DNA of 64,000 bases from Methylococcaceae bacterium UBA975 (GCA_002292375.1 DBBV01000006.1:1-64000), one strand, 5' to 3'. Counted from the first letter of the stretch, positions 34,923 through 44,534 are shown. Notes: a model not told the origin generated them from the sequence alone. A program made the numbers and translations.

Positions 34923-35384
34923 TTAATTAGCTTTTGACGGGTCGTTTTGTTGGGCGTGCTGAGCATACAAAGCCTCAAAGTTTACGGGGTTAAGTAGCAA
35001 GGGTGGAAAGCCACCTTTGGTCACCAGCTCAGAAACCGCCTCGCGTAAGTACGGAAACAGAACACTGGGACAAAAACTCCCTAATAACGGGCCCATTTCT
35101 TCGTCTGCAAAGCCTTTTACGCCGAATACGCCGACTTGGGTTACTTCGATTAAGTAGGCGGTCTTATCGTTATTTTTTACCGTGACGGTAACCGTGACAG
35201 ACGCTTCGTATAAGTCCTGCGGCGCTTTGCGGGCATTATTGACTAAATTAATATCTACTTGGGGCTGCCATTTTTCAGTAAAAACCAAGGGTGTATTTGG
35301 CGATTCAAAGGAAACGTCTTTTATAAATAGTTTTTGAATTGAAAATTGCTTTTCAGGGTTTTCGCTAGGGGCTTGATCAGTCAT
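34923..35384 (-). CDS. secB: Protein-export chaperone SecB
   Basis: A 153-residue homotetrameric chaperone keeping precursors unfolded for SecA. Family segments are FSIQKLFIKDVSFESPNTP near residue 13, the central strands, and the C-terminal GFPPLLLNPVNFEALYAQ. Lies 20 bases after the rhodanese gene. Confidence 0.95.
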   Translation of the reverse strand: MTDQAPSENPEKQFSIQKLFIKDVSFESPNTPLVFTEKWQPQVDINLVNNARKAPQDLYEASVTVTVTVKNNDKTAYLIEVTQVGVFGVKGFADEEMGPLLGSFCPSVLFPYLREAVSELVTKGGFPPLLLNPVNFEALYAQHAQQNDPSKAN

Positions 35385-35404
35385 TTCTTATCCAAATAGT
35401 TAGA

Positions 35405-35830
35405 TTATTTTTTTACCAGCGGCATGTTGGCTTCTTGCCAGGCTTGTATACCCCCACTTAGAGCGAAAATGTTGCTAAGGCCAAGCTTGCTCAAGGTTTT
35501 ACACGCCTCATCCGAGCGGGCGCCAGATTTGCAATAAAAAAGTAACGGTTTGCCGTCGTATTTTTTAAGCTTGTCTAGGCTGTCTTTTATGTCAGGCAGC
35601 GGAATCAAAATAGCATCCCCTAAGTGACCGGTTTTAAATTCTGCTTCGTTACGGGTATCTATGACCACCGCTTCGTCGCGGTTAATGAGATCAATGGCTT
35701 CAGGCACGGTTAATAGTTTATAACGACGTGTGAGATCACTAAAAACGGTTTGTAATAATAAAACAATAATCACGACTAGGGCGATAAACAATAGGCTATG
35801 GTTGCCTACAAACTCAATATAAATATCCAT
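35405..35830 (-). CDS. Membrane-anchored rhodanese-like protein (YibN type)
   Basis: A 141-residue protein with an N-terminal transmembrane helix (about residues 12-29) and one rhodanese domain. The active-site loop is FYCKSGARS with Cys100, so it should carry persulfide sulfur. The DTRNEAEFKTGHL segment is also diagnostic. The position before secB-gpsA matches E. coli yibN. Next to a possible persulfide-sensing regulator 30 bases upstream. Confidence 0.88.
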   Translation of the reverse strand: MDIYIEFVGNHSLLFIALVVIIVLLLQTVFSDLTRRYKLLTVPEAIDLINRDEAVVIDTRNEAEFKTGHLGDAILIPLPDIKDSLDKLKKYDGKPLLFYCKSGARSDEACKTLSKLGLSNIFALSGGIQAWQEANMPLVKK

Positions 35831-35860
35831 TCGGGGAAAAACCTTTTTCGGGGGGTTAAG

Positions 35861-36184
35861 TTAACAATAAATTTGTTTTAATAATTGGACCAAATCGATA
35901 GCCGTTTTTTCTGATACCTTATAAAAAACCTGTGTGGCATTTTTACGAAACTGGAGCACCTTTTTTTCACGCATAATAGAAAGGTGTTGTGAAACGTTGC
36001 TTTGTGTTGTGCCTACACTATCGATTAATTGTTGCACGGTTTTTTCTTCGTGACCTAATTGGCAGATAATCTTTAAGCGAATTGGGTGAGACAATACCTT
36101 TAATAAATTAGCGGCTTTAGTTATTTCCAAGTCGGTACTAATTAGTTCGCCTGTTGAGGGGTTCGTCATTGTTGTTGTATCCAT
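35861..36184 (-). CDS. ArsR/SmtB-family regulator, YgaV/BigR-like (possible persulfide sensor)
   Basis: A 107-residue winged-helix repressor. The helix-turn-helix is VQQLIDSVGTTQSNVSQHLSIMREKKVLQFRK. Two cysteines, Cys41 (in LKIICQL) and the last residue Cys107 (in KQIYC), occupy the places of the paired cysteines in SqrR/BigR/YgaV, which sense sulfide as persulfide. The classical metal-binding ELCVCDL motif is absent. It heads the operon rhodanese-secB-gpsA, and a sulfur-linked function fits the rhodanese neighbour. An internal ATG at codon 6 is a possible alternative start. Effector is inference. Confidence 0.8.
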   Translation of the reverse strand: MDTTTMTNPSTGELISTDLEITKAANLLKVLSHPIRLKIICQLGHEEKTVQQLIDSVGTTQSNVSQHLSIMREKKVLQFRKNATQVFYKVSEKTAIDLVQLLKQIYC

Positions 36185-36273
36185 ATTATAGTTTTAAGCA
36201 TTAAAAAGGCAGATATCGTAAAATAACACTTTATGAGTTGACATATTATACCAAGCAAACCACGGAGATAGCA

Positions 36274-37830
36274 TTGTTGAAGAAAGATTTAACGAAACGC
36301 CCCATCGTTTTACTGATATTAGATGGTTTTGGCCATTCAGAGTCGGACCAGTTTAACGCAGTTAAAGCCGCTAAAACGCCTACTTGGGATAAATTATGGG
36401 CCAACTCCCCCAGGGCGCTATTGGACTGCTCGGGTTCCTCGGTCGGCTTGCCGGATAGGCAAATGGGTAATTCTGAAGTGGGACACTTGCATTTAGGTGC
36501 AGGGCGTTTGCTGGCGCAAACCTTTACCCAACTGAATAACGAGGTTAAGTCGGGCGAATTTAAAAGTAATAGCGTGCTATGTAAGGCCGTCAATGGTGTC
36601 GTCGATAGCGGCGCGGCGCTGCACGTTATCGGCTTGTTATCGCCAGGCGGGGTGCACAGCCATGAAGATCATATTCAGGCGATGCTGGAGTTAGCAGCAG
36701 AAAAAGGGGTCAAAAAACTTTATTTACACGCCATTTTAGACGGTCGCGATACGCCGCCGCAAAGCGCACAAGCATCATTAGAAAAAATGGATGCCTTATT
36801 TGCCCGTTTAGGCGTTGGTCAAACGGTATCCTTGGTGGGGCGTTTTTATGCAATGGATCGGGATAATCGCTGGGATCGAGTGCAACTGGCATATGACTTG
36901 TTAACCGAAGGGCGCTGCCAATATACTGAAAACAGCGCAACGCAAGCGATATTGTCTTCGTATGCACGTGATGAAACGGATGAGTTTGTATTGCCAACCA
37001 GCATCCACGCTGAGGGCGAGCCGTCCGTTTGTATGCAAGATGGCGATAGTATTGTGTTTATGAACTTTCGCTCTGATCGTACACGTGAATTAACGCGTGC
37101 GTTTACCGAAACAGGTTTTAATGAATTTGATCGGCATGTCGTACCTGCCTTAGAGCAATTTGTTTGTTTAACCGAATACCACCAAGACTTTGACTTGCCG
37201 GTTGCCTATCCGCCGCAAACAATTAAAAATGGCTTAGGCGAAATCATATCGAATCGAGGTTTAAAGCAATTACGCATTGCAGAAACAGAAAAGTACGCAC
37301 ACGTGACGTTTTTCTTTAATGGCGGCATAGACATGCCTTTTGCCGGTGAGGATCGTGAGTTAATTCCCTCACGAAAGGTGAAAACCTATGATTTACAACC
37401 GGAGATGAGTGCGCGTTTATTAACGGATAAATTGGTGGCGGCTATTTCATCAAAAAAATATGACGCTATTATCAGCAATTATGCGAATTGTGACATGGTC
37501 GGGCATACAGGTAATTTTCAGGCAACGGTAAAAGCGGTAGAAGCCATCGATGCCTCTATCGCACGTATAGTGACGGCATTAGAAACGGTCGGTGGGGAGC
37601 TGTTTATAACCGCGGATCATGGTAATGCGGAACAAATGGTTGACCCCGCTTCGGGGCAGAGCCATACCGCTCATACGACAAATCCAGTGCCTTTTGTCTA
37701 TATTGGTAGGCCAGCCACGCTTCGTTCAACAGGTGATCTTAGCGATGTTGCGCCAACCGTATTGGCTGCGATGGGGTTGAGTCCATCGGATGAAATGAGC
37801 GGCCATAGCCTGTTGCAGTTAAAGGAATAG
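36274..37830 (+). CDS. gpmI: 2,3-bisphosphoglycerate-independent phosphoglycerate mutase
   Basis: A 518-residue manganese enzyme interconverting 3- and 2-phosphoglycerate in glycolysis. The nucleophile is Ser67 in MGNSEVGH. Alkaline-phosphatase-fold metal motifs appear as LILDGFG near residue 13, NYANCDMVGHTG and FITADHGNAEQM. I chose TTG 36274 because GGAG lies six bases upstream and the conserved N-terminus begins just after it; an upstream TTG at 36238 has no ribosome site. envC follows 7 bases later. Confidence 0.93.
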   Translation: MLKKDLTKRPIVLLILDGFGHSESDQFNAVKAAKTPTWDKLWANSPRALLDCSGSSVGLPDRQMGNSEVGHLHLGAGRLLAQTFTQLNNEVKSGEFKSNSVLCKAVNGVVDSGAALHVIGLLSPGGVHSHEDHIQAMLELAAEKGVKKLYLHAILDGRDTPPQSAQASLEKMDALFARLGVGQTVSLVGRFYAMDRDNRWDRVQLAYDLLTEGRCQYTENSATQAILSSYARDETDEFVLPTSIHAEGEPSVCMQDGDSIVFMNFRSDRTRELTRAFTETGFNEFDRHVVPALEQFVCLTEYHQDFDLPVAYPPQTIKNGLGEIISNRGLKQLRIAETEKYAHVTFFFNGGIDMPFAGEDRELIPSRKVKTYDLQPEMSARLLTDKLVAAISSKKYDAIISNYANCDMVGHTGNFQATVKAVEAIDASIARIVTALETVGGELFITADHGNAEQMVDPASGQSHTAHTTNPVPFVYIGRPATLRSTGDLSDVAPTVLAAMGLSPSDEMSGHSLLQLKE

Positions 37831-37837
37831 GAACACC

Positions 37838-39022
37838 TTGTTAACTTTGGAGACAACGCTAGCCCGTCGTTTATTTATAGCCAGCCTGGGGTTAGTTTTG
37901 TTGTCATCTAGCTTGCTGGCGTTTGGCGATGAAGAGCAAGAGAGTAAAAAACAATTGGCGTTGCTACGTGAACGGATGCAGCGGGTCCAGCAGACTATCA
38001 GTCAAACGCAGCAAGCAAAAAGTGCCGAAGAAAAACAGTTAAACACGCTAGAAAAGCGGCTTAGCGAATCTGCTGAAATCCTTCGGGGGTTAGACCGGCG
38101 GGTTGCCGAAACGGAACAAAAAGCACAGCGCTTGCAGCAACAACAAAAAGAGGTTCAGTTCGACATCGAGGGGCAAAAAGAGGTGTTGGCTAACTTACTT
38201 CGTTCGGCCTATTTTATGGGTAAGCAGCAACGCGTCAAAATGCTGCTTAATCAACAGCAGCCCGATCGTATGAGCCGTGTAATGCAGTACTACGATTACT
38301 TTAATCAAGCCAAGGTCGATGTCGTTAGCAGACTTGATAAGGATTTATTGGAACTGAAGCAGATCGAACGCGACTTGGACCGAGAGCATAAGCAACTGTT
38401 GGCACTGGCGGAGGCTAAGCGGCTTGAAAAACAAAGCTTACAACAAACAAAACAGCAACGCGCGAGTGTCCTTGCCACGTTACATAAAAGAATACAATCG
38501 TCTAGCCAAGAGCTGGCTGGGTTAAAACAAAATGAAAAGCGTTTAACTGACTTGTTGGCGAGCATTAGCCAAGCGATCAATGACATTCCGTTACTGGTTC
38601 AACAAAATAAACCCTTTCCCAGTTTAAAAGGTAAACTGTCTTGGCCCACGAAGGGACAAATAGTAAAAAAATTTGGTAGCGCAAAAAAATCTGGTCGATA
38701 TGATGGTGTGTTGATTGCTGCAAGCGAAGGTGCAGCAATCAGGTCTGTTTCACACGGCAGAGTCGTTTATGCAGACTGGTTGCGTGGATATGGTCTGTTG
38801 ATTATTGTCGATCACGGCTCAAAATATTTAAGCCTGTACGCCTTTAATGAGGGGCTATATAAAGAAGTTGGTGATTGGGTAAAAGCAGGGGAAACGATTG
38901 CTACGGTGGGTATTAGCGGCGGACAGCAAAAAGCTGGGCTATACTTTAGCATTAGAAAAAACGGCAAGGCCGTTAATCCTGCACATTGGTGTCGAGCGGT
39001 TAAAAATAATCGCGTTGGCTAA
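37838..39022 (+). CDS. envC: Murein hydrolase activator EnvC (degenerate M23 domain)
   Basis: A 394-residue periplasmic activator of AmiA/AmiB amidases in cell separation. A hydrophobic signal peptide (about residues 10-28) is followed by long coiled-coil helices (35-250) and a C-terminal LytM/M23 fold. The zinc ligands are replaced (RYDG where active enzymes have a histidine, LYFSIR where they have His-x-His), as in other EnvC proteins. The start is TTG 37838. Neighbours gpmI and yibQ match E. coli gene order. Confidence 0.9.
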   Translation: MLTLETTLARRLFIASLGLVLLSSSLLAFGDEEQESKKQLALLRERMQRVQQTISQTQQAKSAEEKQLNTLEKRLSESAEILRGLDRRVAETEQKAQRLQQQQKEVQFDIEGQKEVLANLLRSAYFMGKQQRVKMLLNQQQPDRMSRVMQYYDYFNQAKVDVVSRLDKDLLELKQIERDLDREHKQLLALAEAKRLEKQSLQQTKQQRASVLATLHKRIQSSSQELAGLKQNEKRLTDLLASISQAINDIPLLVQQNKPFPSLKGKLSWPTKGQIVKKFGSAKKSGRYDGVLIAASEGAAIRSVSHGRVVYADWLRGYGLLIIVDHGSKYLSLYAFNEGLYKEVGDWVKAGETIATVGISGGQQKAGLYFSIRKNGKAVNPAHWCRAVKNNRVG

Positions 39023-39046
39023 GACTATTTTGTAAATGGAGTTGAT

Positions 39047-40339
39047 ATGAATTTTTTACGTAAAACCTTGCCCGTGTTAATAGCGGGGGCTGCGCTGGGC
39101 ATCATGATAAGCGTAGGCGGCATGGTGTTTGCCGAAAAAGAGCCTCAAGGTAGCTCTTTACCCTTAGATGACTTGCGGGCCTTTTCAGAAGTGTTCGGGC
39201 AAATCAAAGCCTCGTACGTAGAAGAAATCAGCGACCATGATCTGCTCGAAAACGCAATAAAAGGCATGTTAACGGGCTTAGACCCACATTCCACGTACCT
39301 TGATAAAAAAGACTTTAAAGAATTGCAGGAAGGCACGCGCGGTGAATTTGGTGGCTTGGGCATTGAAGTCGGTATGGAAGACGGCTTTGTTAAGGTGATT
39401 ACCCCGATAGACGATACACCCGCGTATAAAGCGGGGGTTCAGGCAGGTGATTTAGTGATTCGTTTAGACGAGCATCCAGTGAAAGGAATGACTTTATCTG
39501 ATGCGGTAAAAATCATGCGCGGTAAGCCGGGCACGGACATTTTATTAACCATCATCAGGGAAGGCGAAGAGCGGCCGCTTAAAATCACCATTACCCGAGC
39601 AGTGATTAAGGTGGTCAGTGTGAAGCACCGTATTTTGGAGCCGGGCTATGGCTATGTACGGATTGCGAGTTTTCAAACCCGTACCGGCGAAAGCCTGCAC
39701 GAGGCATTAACAGAGCTAAAAAAAGAAAGCGAAGATAAGGCGTTAAAAGGCTTGGTGCTGGACTTACGTAATAACCCGGGTGGTTTGTTAAATGCGGCGG
39801 TGTCGGTTAGTGATGCCTTTTTAGACTCAGGCCTTATCGTGTACACCGAAGGGCGTATTGAAAACTCCAAAATGAGCTTTAAAGCGGGGCCGGATGATGT
39901 GTTAAAAGGGGCGCCGATCGTGGTGCTTATTAATGGCGGTTCAGCGTCGGCATCGGAAATTGTTGCGGGAGCCTTACAAGACCATCGGCGAGCGGTGATT
40001 ATGGGGCAACAAAGTTTTGGTAAGGGTTCGGTGCAAACCATCTTAGAAAACAATAAGGGAGGCGCCATTAAATTAACGACGGCGCGCTACTTTACCCCAG
40101 CAGGGCGATCCATTCAGGCCGAAGGTATTACCCCTGATGTTATTTTGTCTAAGCTCAAGTTAGAAAAACTAGACGATGATTTTGTCGCGATTAAAGAAAA
40201 AGATTTGACTAAACATTTAACGAACCCGAATGGTGAAGAAGATGTCGACAGTAAGGAAGAAGACAGCCTTGGTCGTGATTACCCGCTTATAGAGGCGTTA
40301 AACCTGCTTAAAGGGATTAATATTTTAATAAAAAAGTGA
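39047..40339 (+). CDS. ctpA: C-terminal processing peptidase, S41 family
   Basis: A 430-residue periplasmic serine protease. Signal/anchor helix at residues 8-29; PDZ domain about 95-175 (GGLGIEVGMEDGFVKV...AYKAGVQAGDLV). Catalytic Ser in GGSASASEIVAGAL and Lys in GQQSFGKGSVQT. Such proteases tune murein hydrolases and lipoproteins. It lies between envC and the deacetylase gene, 24 and 8 bases away. Confidence 0.93.
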   Translation: MNFLRKTLPVLIAGAALGIMISVGGMVFAEKEPQGSSLPLDDLRAFSEVFGQIKASYVEEISDHDLLENAIKGMLTGLDPHSTYLDKKDFKELQEGTRGEFGGLGIEVGMEDGFVKVITPIDDTPAYKAGVQAGDLVIRLDEHPVKGMTLSDAVKIMRGKPGTDILLTIIREGEERPLKITITRAVIKVVSVKHRILEPGYGYVRIASFQTRTGESLHEALTELKKESEDKALKGLVLDLRNNPGGLLNAAVSVSDAFLDSGLIVYTEGRIENSKMSFKAGPDDVLKGAPIVVLINGGSASASEIVAGALQDHRRAVIMGQQSFGKGSVQTILENNKGGAIKLTTARYFTPAGRSIQAEGITPDVILSKLKLEKLDDDFVAIKEKDLTKHLTNPNGEEDVDSKEEDSLGRDYPLIEALNLLKGINILIKK

Positions 40340-40347
40340 TGCCATGA

Positions 40348-41157
40348 ATGCGATTGCTAGCGAACAAAAATAGTACCGCATACCAACAAAAAACAAGCGC
40401 CCAGGCGTTTATTTTATTGTTGTTTGTGTTGATGAGTTGCTCGACGCCAGCAATGAGTGGTGATAAGGGCCCGAAAGCTACGATTAGCATTATTATTGAT
40501 GACCTTGGCTATCGTTTAAAAGAAGGGCGAGAGGTTATTGATTTACACGCCCAGCTAAGTTACGCGGTGCTGCCAAACACACCGTATAGTCGGCAGCTCG
40601 CGCGTTACGCGCAAAAAAAAGGTAAAGAAGTCATCTTGCATATGCCCATGCAATCGATGCTAGGCGAAGCGGCTGAAACAGGTGTGTTAGTTGTGGATAT
40701 GGATGAAAAAGCGGTTGTTGCAGCCATGCAGCTGGCATTTTCTCGGGTTCCCTACGCGGTGGGTATGAATAACCATCAGGGCAGTTTATTGACGCGACAC
40801 CCAGGACATATGGCCTGGGTGATGAAAGAGCTCAGCAAAAACGACTACTTTTTTGTTGATAGTCGGACATCCACGCAATCGGTCGCCGGAAAAATGGCGA
40901 TAGAACAAGGCGTACCCACCATTAGTCGAGACATTTTTCTGGATCATAAGGTTGACGCCCAAAATATTAAGTCGCAGTTTGAACGCTTGATTCAGTTGGC
41001 GCTTAAAGAGGGGCATGCCGTAGGTATAGGCCACCCGCACGCTGAAACCATCAGCGTATTACGTGAAATGTTGCCGTTACTTAAAGCTGAAAACATCGAC
41101 TTGGTACCCATTTCGAATCAACTGCCGACTAAGCTTGTGTTAGTTGAACATAGATAG
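40348..41157 (+). CDS. Divergent polysaccharide deacetylase family protein (YibQ)
   Basis: A 269-residue protein with an N-terminal lipoprotein-like or signal segment (FILLLFVLMSCSTPAMSG, LMSC resembling a lipobox). The deacetylase-like domain contains IIIDDLGYR, LPNTPYS, HMPMQSM, and GIGHPHAETISVL. The family is called divergent because the metal-binding triad is only partly kept. Role in envelope or peptidoglycan metabolism is likely but undefined. Adjacent to envC-ctpA. Confidence 0.85.
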   Translation: MRLLANKNSTAYQQKTSAQAFILLLFVLMSCSTPAMSGDKGPKATISIIIDDLGYRLKEGREVIDLHAQLSYAVLPNTPYSRQLARYAQKKGKEVILHMPMQSMLGEAAETGVLVVDMDEKAVVAAMQLAFSRVPYAVGMNNHQGSLLTRHPGHMAWVMKELSKNDYFFVDSRTSTQSVAGKMAIEQGVPTISRDIFLDHKVDAQNIKSQFERLIQLALKEGHAVGIGHPHAETISVLREMLPLLKAENIDLVPISNQLPTKLVLVEHR

Positions 41158-41200
41158 GGTTATTGCTTGGCTGGCAGGGTAAGCCAAACGCGGGCCAATA

Positions 41201-41647
41201 TTAACCGGGTTGGTAACAAACGCTCAATTCAGATAGTTTTTTAAGTGCCAACGAGGCGCTAGGATGATCTGTAAACTCGAGAGCATCAAACCCTACACGG
41301 GTTAAATAGTGTGCTTGATCCGGCAATACATCACCAACGGCTCTCACCTCGCCTTTATAATGGTAGCGTTCACGCAATAGTTTTGCTAATGAGTAGGCGC
41401 GGCCATCGACAAACGTTGGGATGTGGATGGCGATCAGTGAAAAGTAAGTCAGATCATTGGCAAGTTCAGCCAGTTCTTGATCGCCCGGTATCATTAGGCC
41501 TAATGGTGAACTGGCGCCGCTTAAGGAACGTTTGTTCTGATGCCAAAAATCTGGATCAATAATGGTGTGACTTGCTTTTAAAGCATGCCCGTCGCTTAGG
41601 TAGCACCAGGGGTCATCGATGATTTGCTTGTCTTTAATCAGCGTCAT
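41201..41647 (-). CDS. DUF934 domain-containing protein
   Basis: A 148-residue protein of the DUF934 family, regularly encoded right after sulfite reductase cysI in proteobacteria. The C-terminal half (GRAYSLAKLLRERYHYKGEVRAVGDVLPDQAHYLTRVGFDAL) is the diagnostic region. ATG 41647 gives the expected N-terminus; the longer open frame upstream only runs antisense-free through cysI and is not used. Overlaps the cysI end by 14 bases. It probably supports assimilatory sulfite reduction; mechanism unknown. Confidence 0.88.
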   Translation of the reverse strand: MTLIKDKQIIDDPWCYLSDGHALKASHTIIDPDFWHQNKRSLSGASSPLGLMIPGDQELAELANDLTYFSLIAIHIPTFVDGRAYSLAKLLRERYHYKGEVRAVGDVLPDQAHYLTRVGFDALEFTDHPSASLALKKLSELSVCYQPG

Positions 41648-43280
41648 ACACTTTATCCTTAAAGGGTTGTAGCCCGATGCGTTGTAATGTATTTGCAAAG
41701 TTTTCGTTGTCGACGCGGTTGGCTTTGTAGACCTGAACAATGTCATCAATCGCATCAACAACAGCGTCTTTAGCAATGGCCTTTCCAAGCCTGTCGCCTA
41801 GTTTGCTTTGATGGCTATCGGAGCCACCAAGGGTTAATTGATACCATTGCTCGCCTTTTTTATCGACGCCTAAAATACCGATTTCACCAATACTATGATG
41901 GCCGCAACCGTTCATGCAGCCCGACATTTTTAAACTAATCTTGCCGGTATCGATGGCGCTGTGAGTAAAACGATCCGTAATGCCTTGGGCGATATCAATA
42001 GAGCTGGCGTTGGCTAGGCTGCAAAAATCTAGCCCAGGGCAGCAGATCATATCGGTGATAGTGCCGATATTCGCAGTGGCGAGATCGAGCTTGGATAATT
42101 GCTGCCATAGTGGGTATAAGTCGGCTCGGCGTACATCGGTCAACGCTAAATTTTGGTCGTGGGTGGTCCTGATCTGGCCAAAACTGTATTGATCGGCCAG
42201 CTCGGCGAGGCCGCTCATTTGTTCTGAATTAATATCGCCCGGCGCCCGATGTGGGGATTTAAGCGAGACGAAAACGACTTGGTAGCCGGTTTGCTTATGG
42301 GTGAGTGTGTTTTGTATAAACCATTGCCGAAAACTACCACTATTGCCTAGGTCTTGTATTAAGGCGTTGTCGTTGTCTATTGTTTGATACGCTAGGGGGG
42401 CAAAAAAACGTTTAACGCGTTGGATCTCGTCTTGGCTTAGTTTAAGTGATCCCTCGCGTATGGCCTGCCATTCACTGTTAACCTGCTGGGTAAATTTATC
42501 CAAGCCAGTTTCACGCACTAAAATTTTAATTCGAGCTTTATACTTATTATCGCGACGGCCAAACCGGTTATAGGTTCTGAGAATCGCCTCGGCATACGAC
42601 AGAATGTCTTCTTCAGCAATAAAATCAGCGATGGTTTGACCGATCACTGGCGTCCGACCGAGGCCACCACCGACGAGGACTTCAAAGCCAATTTGCCCGG
42701 CGTCGTTTTTCTTTATATGCAGGCCGATATCATGCACCTGAGTCGCAGCGCGATCTTTTGGCGAGCCGCTGACGGCAAATTTAAACTTACGTGGTAAATA
42801 AGAAAACTCGGGGTGCAAGGTGGCCCATTGGCGGATGATTTCGCAATACGGCCTGGGGTCTTCAATTTCGTCCGCGCAAACACCGGCAAGTGGGTCGCAG
42901 GTGATGTTTCTAATGCAGTTGCCGCTGCTTTGAATGGCGTGCATTTGTACACTAGCCAACTCGGCTAGTATGTCGGGTACTTGCTCGAGCTTGGGCCAGT
43001 TAAATTGGATGTTCTGGCGGGTGGTAAAATGGCCGTAGCCCTTGTCATAATGCTGTGCGATATGCGCTAGTGCGTGCAGCTGTTTACTCGATAATAAACC
43101 ATACGGTATATTGACGCGCAACATGGGTGCGTGAGTCTGAATGTATAAGCCATTCATTAAACGCAACGGACGAAATTGTTCTTCGGTCAGCTTGCCGCTT
43201 AAATACCGATTCGTTTGATCGCGGAATTGTTCAACGCGTTCATTGATCAGTGTTTGGTCTAATTGATCATACAAGTACAT
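41634..43280 (-). CDS. cysI: Nitrite/sulfite reductase, siroheme-[4Fe-4S] hemoprotein
   Basis: A 548-residue enzyme reducing sulfite to sulfide (six electrons). Two nitrite/sulfite reductase repeats are present. The siroheme/iron-sulfur cysteines are in CCPGLDFCSLA (Cys-x5-Cys type) and SGCMNGCGHH (Cys-x3-Cys). Pairing with DUF934 supports sulfite over nitrite. No cysJ flavoprotein is beside it, so electrons may come from ferredoxin or a distant reductase. Divergent from metX, linking sulfide production and methionine synthesis. Confidence 0.9.
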   Translation of the reverse strand: MYLYDQLDQTLINERVEQFRDQTNRYLSGKLTEEQFRPLRLMNGLYIQTHAPMLRVNIPYGLLSSKQLHALAHIAQHYDKGYGHFTTRQNIQFNWPKLEQVPDILAELASVQMHAIQSSGNCIRNITCDPLAGVCADEIEDPRPYCEIIRQWATLHPEFSYLPRKFKFAVSGSPKDRAATQVHDIGLHIKKNDAGQIGFEVLVGGGLGRTPVIGQTIADFIAEEDILSYAEAILRTYNRFGRRDNKYKARIKILVRETGLDKFTQQVNSEWQAIREGSLKLSQDEIQRVKRFFAPLAYQTIDNDNALIQDLGNSGSFRQWFIQNTLTHKQTGYQVVFVSLKSPHRAPGDINSEQMSGLAELADQYSFGQIRTTHDQNLALTDVRRADLYPLWQQLSKLDLATANIGTITDMICCPGLDFCSLANASSIDIAQGITDRFTHSAIDTGKISLKMSGCMNGCGHHSIGEIGILGVDKKGEQWYQLTLGGSDSHQSKLGDRLGKAIAKDAVVDAIDDIVQVYKANRVDNENFANTLQRIGLQPFKDKVYDAD

Positions 43281-43394
43281 GGTATTATCTTTATCTTGTG
43301 TACGTTTAAGTGAAACTGAGACGGCGAATATAAAGAGCTTTTCATATAATTAAAAATGATATTAATTACTATTTATATAACTTAAAAGAATAAA

Positions 43395-44534
43395 TTGACT
43401 AAAATACCTTCAAACTCAGTGGGCGTTGTTAGCCCAAAAACGCATCATTTCAGTGAGCCGCTCAGCTTGGTGTGCGGTAAAACGATTGAGCAATACGATA
43501 TCGTTTACGAGACCTATGGCACACTTAATGCGAACGCAGACAATGCCGTATTGGTTTGCCATGCCTTATCGGCAGACCATCATGCAGCGGGCTATCACAG
43601 CAATCAGGATAAGAAGCCCGGCTGGTGGGATTTGTTTATCGGCCCGGGAAAACCGATTGATACCAACCGTTTTTTTGTTGTATCGCCGTGCAACTTGGGC
43701 CACTGCAGTGGCTCAACCGGCCCTAAGAGTATTAACCCTGCTAGTAATAAGGCGTATGGGCCAGAATTCCCCATCGTGACGGTAGTGGATTGGGTTAATT
43801 ACCAAGCGAGGTTGGCTGGTGTACTGGGCATTGACCAATGGGCTGCAGTGGCAGGCGGGAGCCTAGGCGGCATGCAAGCCATGCAGTGGGCGATACAGTT
43901 TCCGGACAATGTTCGCCATGCGATAGTCATCGCCGCAGCGCCTAAGTTGTCAGCGCAAAACATTGCTTTTAATGCCGTCGCCCGGCAGGCGATTATGAGC
44001 GACCCAGACTTTCACCAAGGGCGTTACTATGACCATGATACGGTTCCTGCAAGCGGCTTAAAAGTCGCCAGAATGTTAGGCCATATTACGTACCTATCGG
44101 ACGATGCGATGGGTGATAAATTTGGCCGTGATTTAAAAAATCAACAGCTCAATTACGACTATGGCGTCGAGTTTGAGGTGGAGAGTTACTTACGCTACCA
44201 AGGCGAGTCGTTTGTTAATCGCTTTGATGCAAATACTTATTTGTTGATGACCAAGGCGCTGGACTATTTTGACCCAGCAGAAAAGGAGGGTGGCGACCTA
44301 TCTGAAGTATTTAGAAAGGTATCGGCCAAGTTCTTTTTAGCGTCGTTTACTACGGATTGGCGTTTTTCACCCAAGCGCTCTAAAGAAATTGTCAAAGCAT
44401 TAACCGACGCTGGGCGCGACGTCAGTTACCTAGAGTTTGAATCCAATCATGGCCACGATGCTTTTTTAGTACAGCACGCCGATTATATAAGCGCCTTTAG
44501 TACCTACATGCAAAACATTGAGGTGACTTCGTGA
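43395..44534 (+). CDS. metX: Homoserine O-acyltransferase MetX
   Basis: A 379-residue alpha/beta-hydrolase fold enzyme activating homoserine for methionine synthesis (acetyl- or succinyl-CoA as donor). Nucleophile elbow AGGSLGGMQAMQW; histidine in SNHGHDAFL; conserved LSADHHAAG and GPGKPIDTNRFFV segments. The start is TTG 43395, needed to include the conserved N-terminal PSNSVG. It overlaps metW by 4 bases (GTGA). In proteobacteria with MetW the donor is often succinyl-CoA; the sequence alone does not settle it. Confidence 0.93.
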   Translation: MTKIPSNSVGVVSPKTHHFSEPLSLVCGKTIEQYDIVYETYGTLNANADNAVLVCHALSADHHAAGYHSNQDKKPGWWDLFIGPGKPIDTNRFFVVSPCNLGHCSGSTGPKSINPASNKAYGPEFPIVTVVDWVNYQARLAGVLGIDQWAAVAGGSLGGMQAMQWAIQFPDNVRHAIVIAAAPKLSAQNIAFNAVARQAIMSDPDFHQGRYYDHDTVPASGLKVARMLGHITYLSDDAMGDKFGRDLKNQQLNYDYGVEFEVESYLRYQGESFVNRFDANTYLLMTKALDYFDPAEKEGGDLSEVFRKVSAKFFLASFTTDWRFSPKRSKEIVKALTDAGRDVSYLEFESNHGHDAFLVQHADYISAFSTYMQNIEVTS

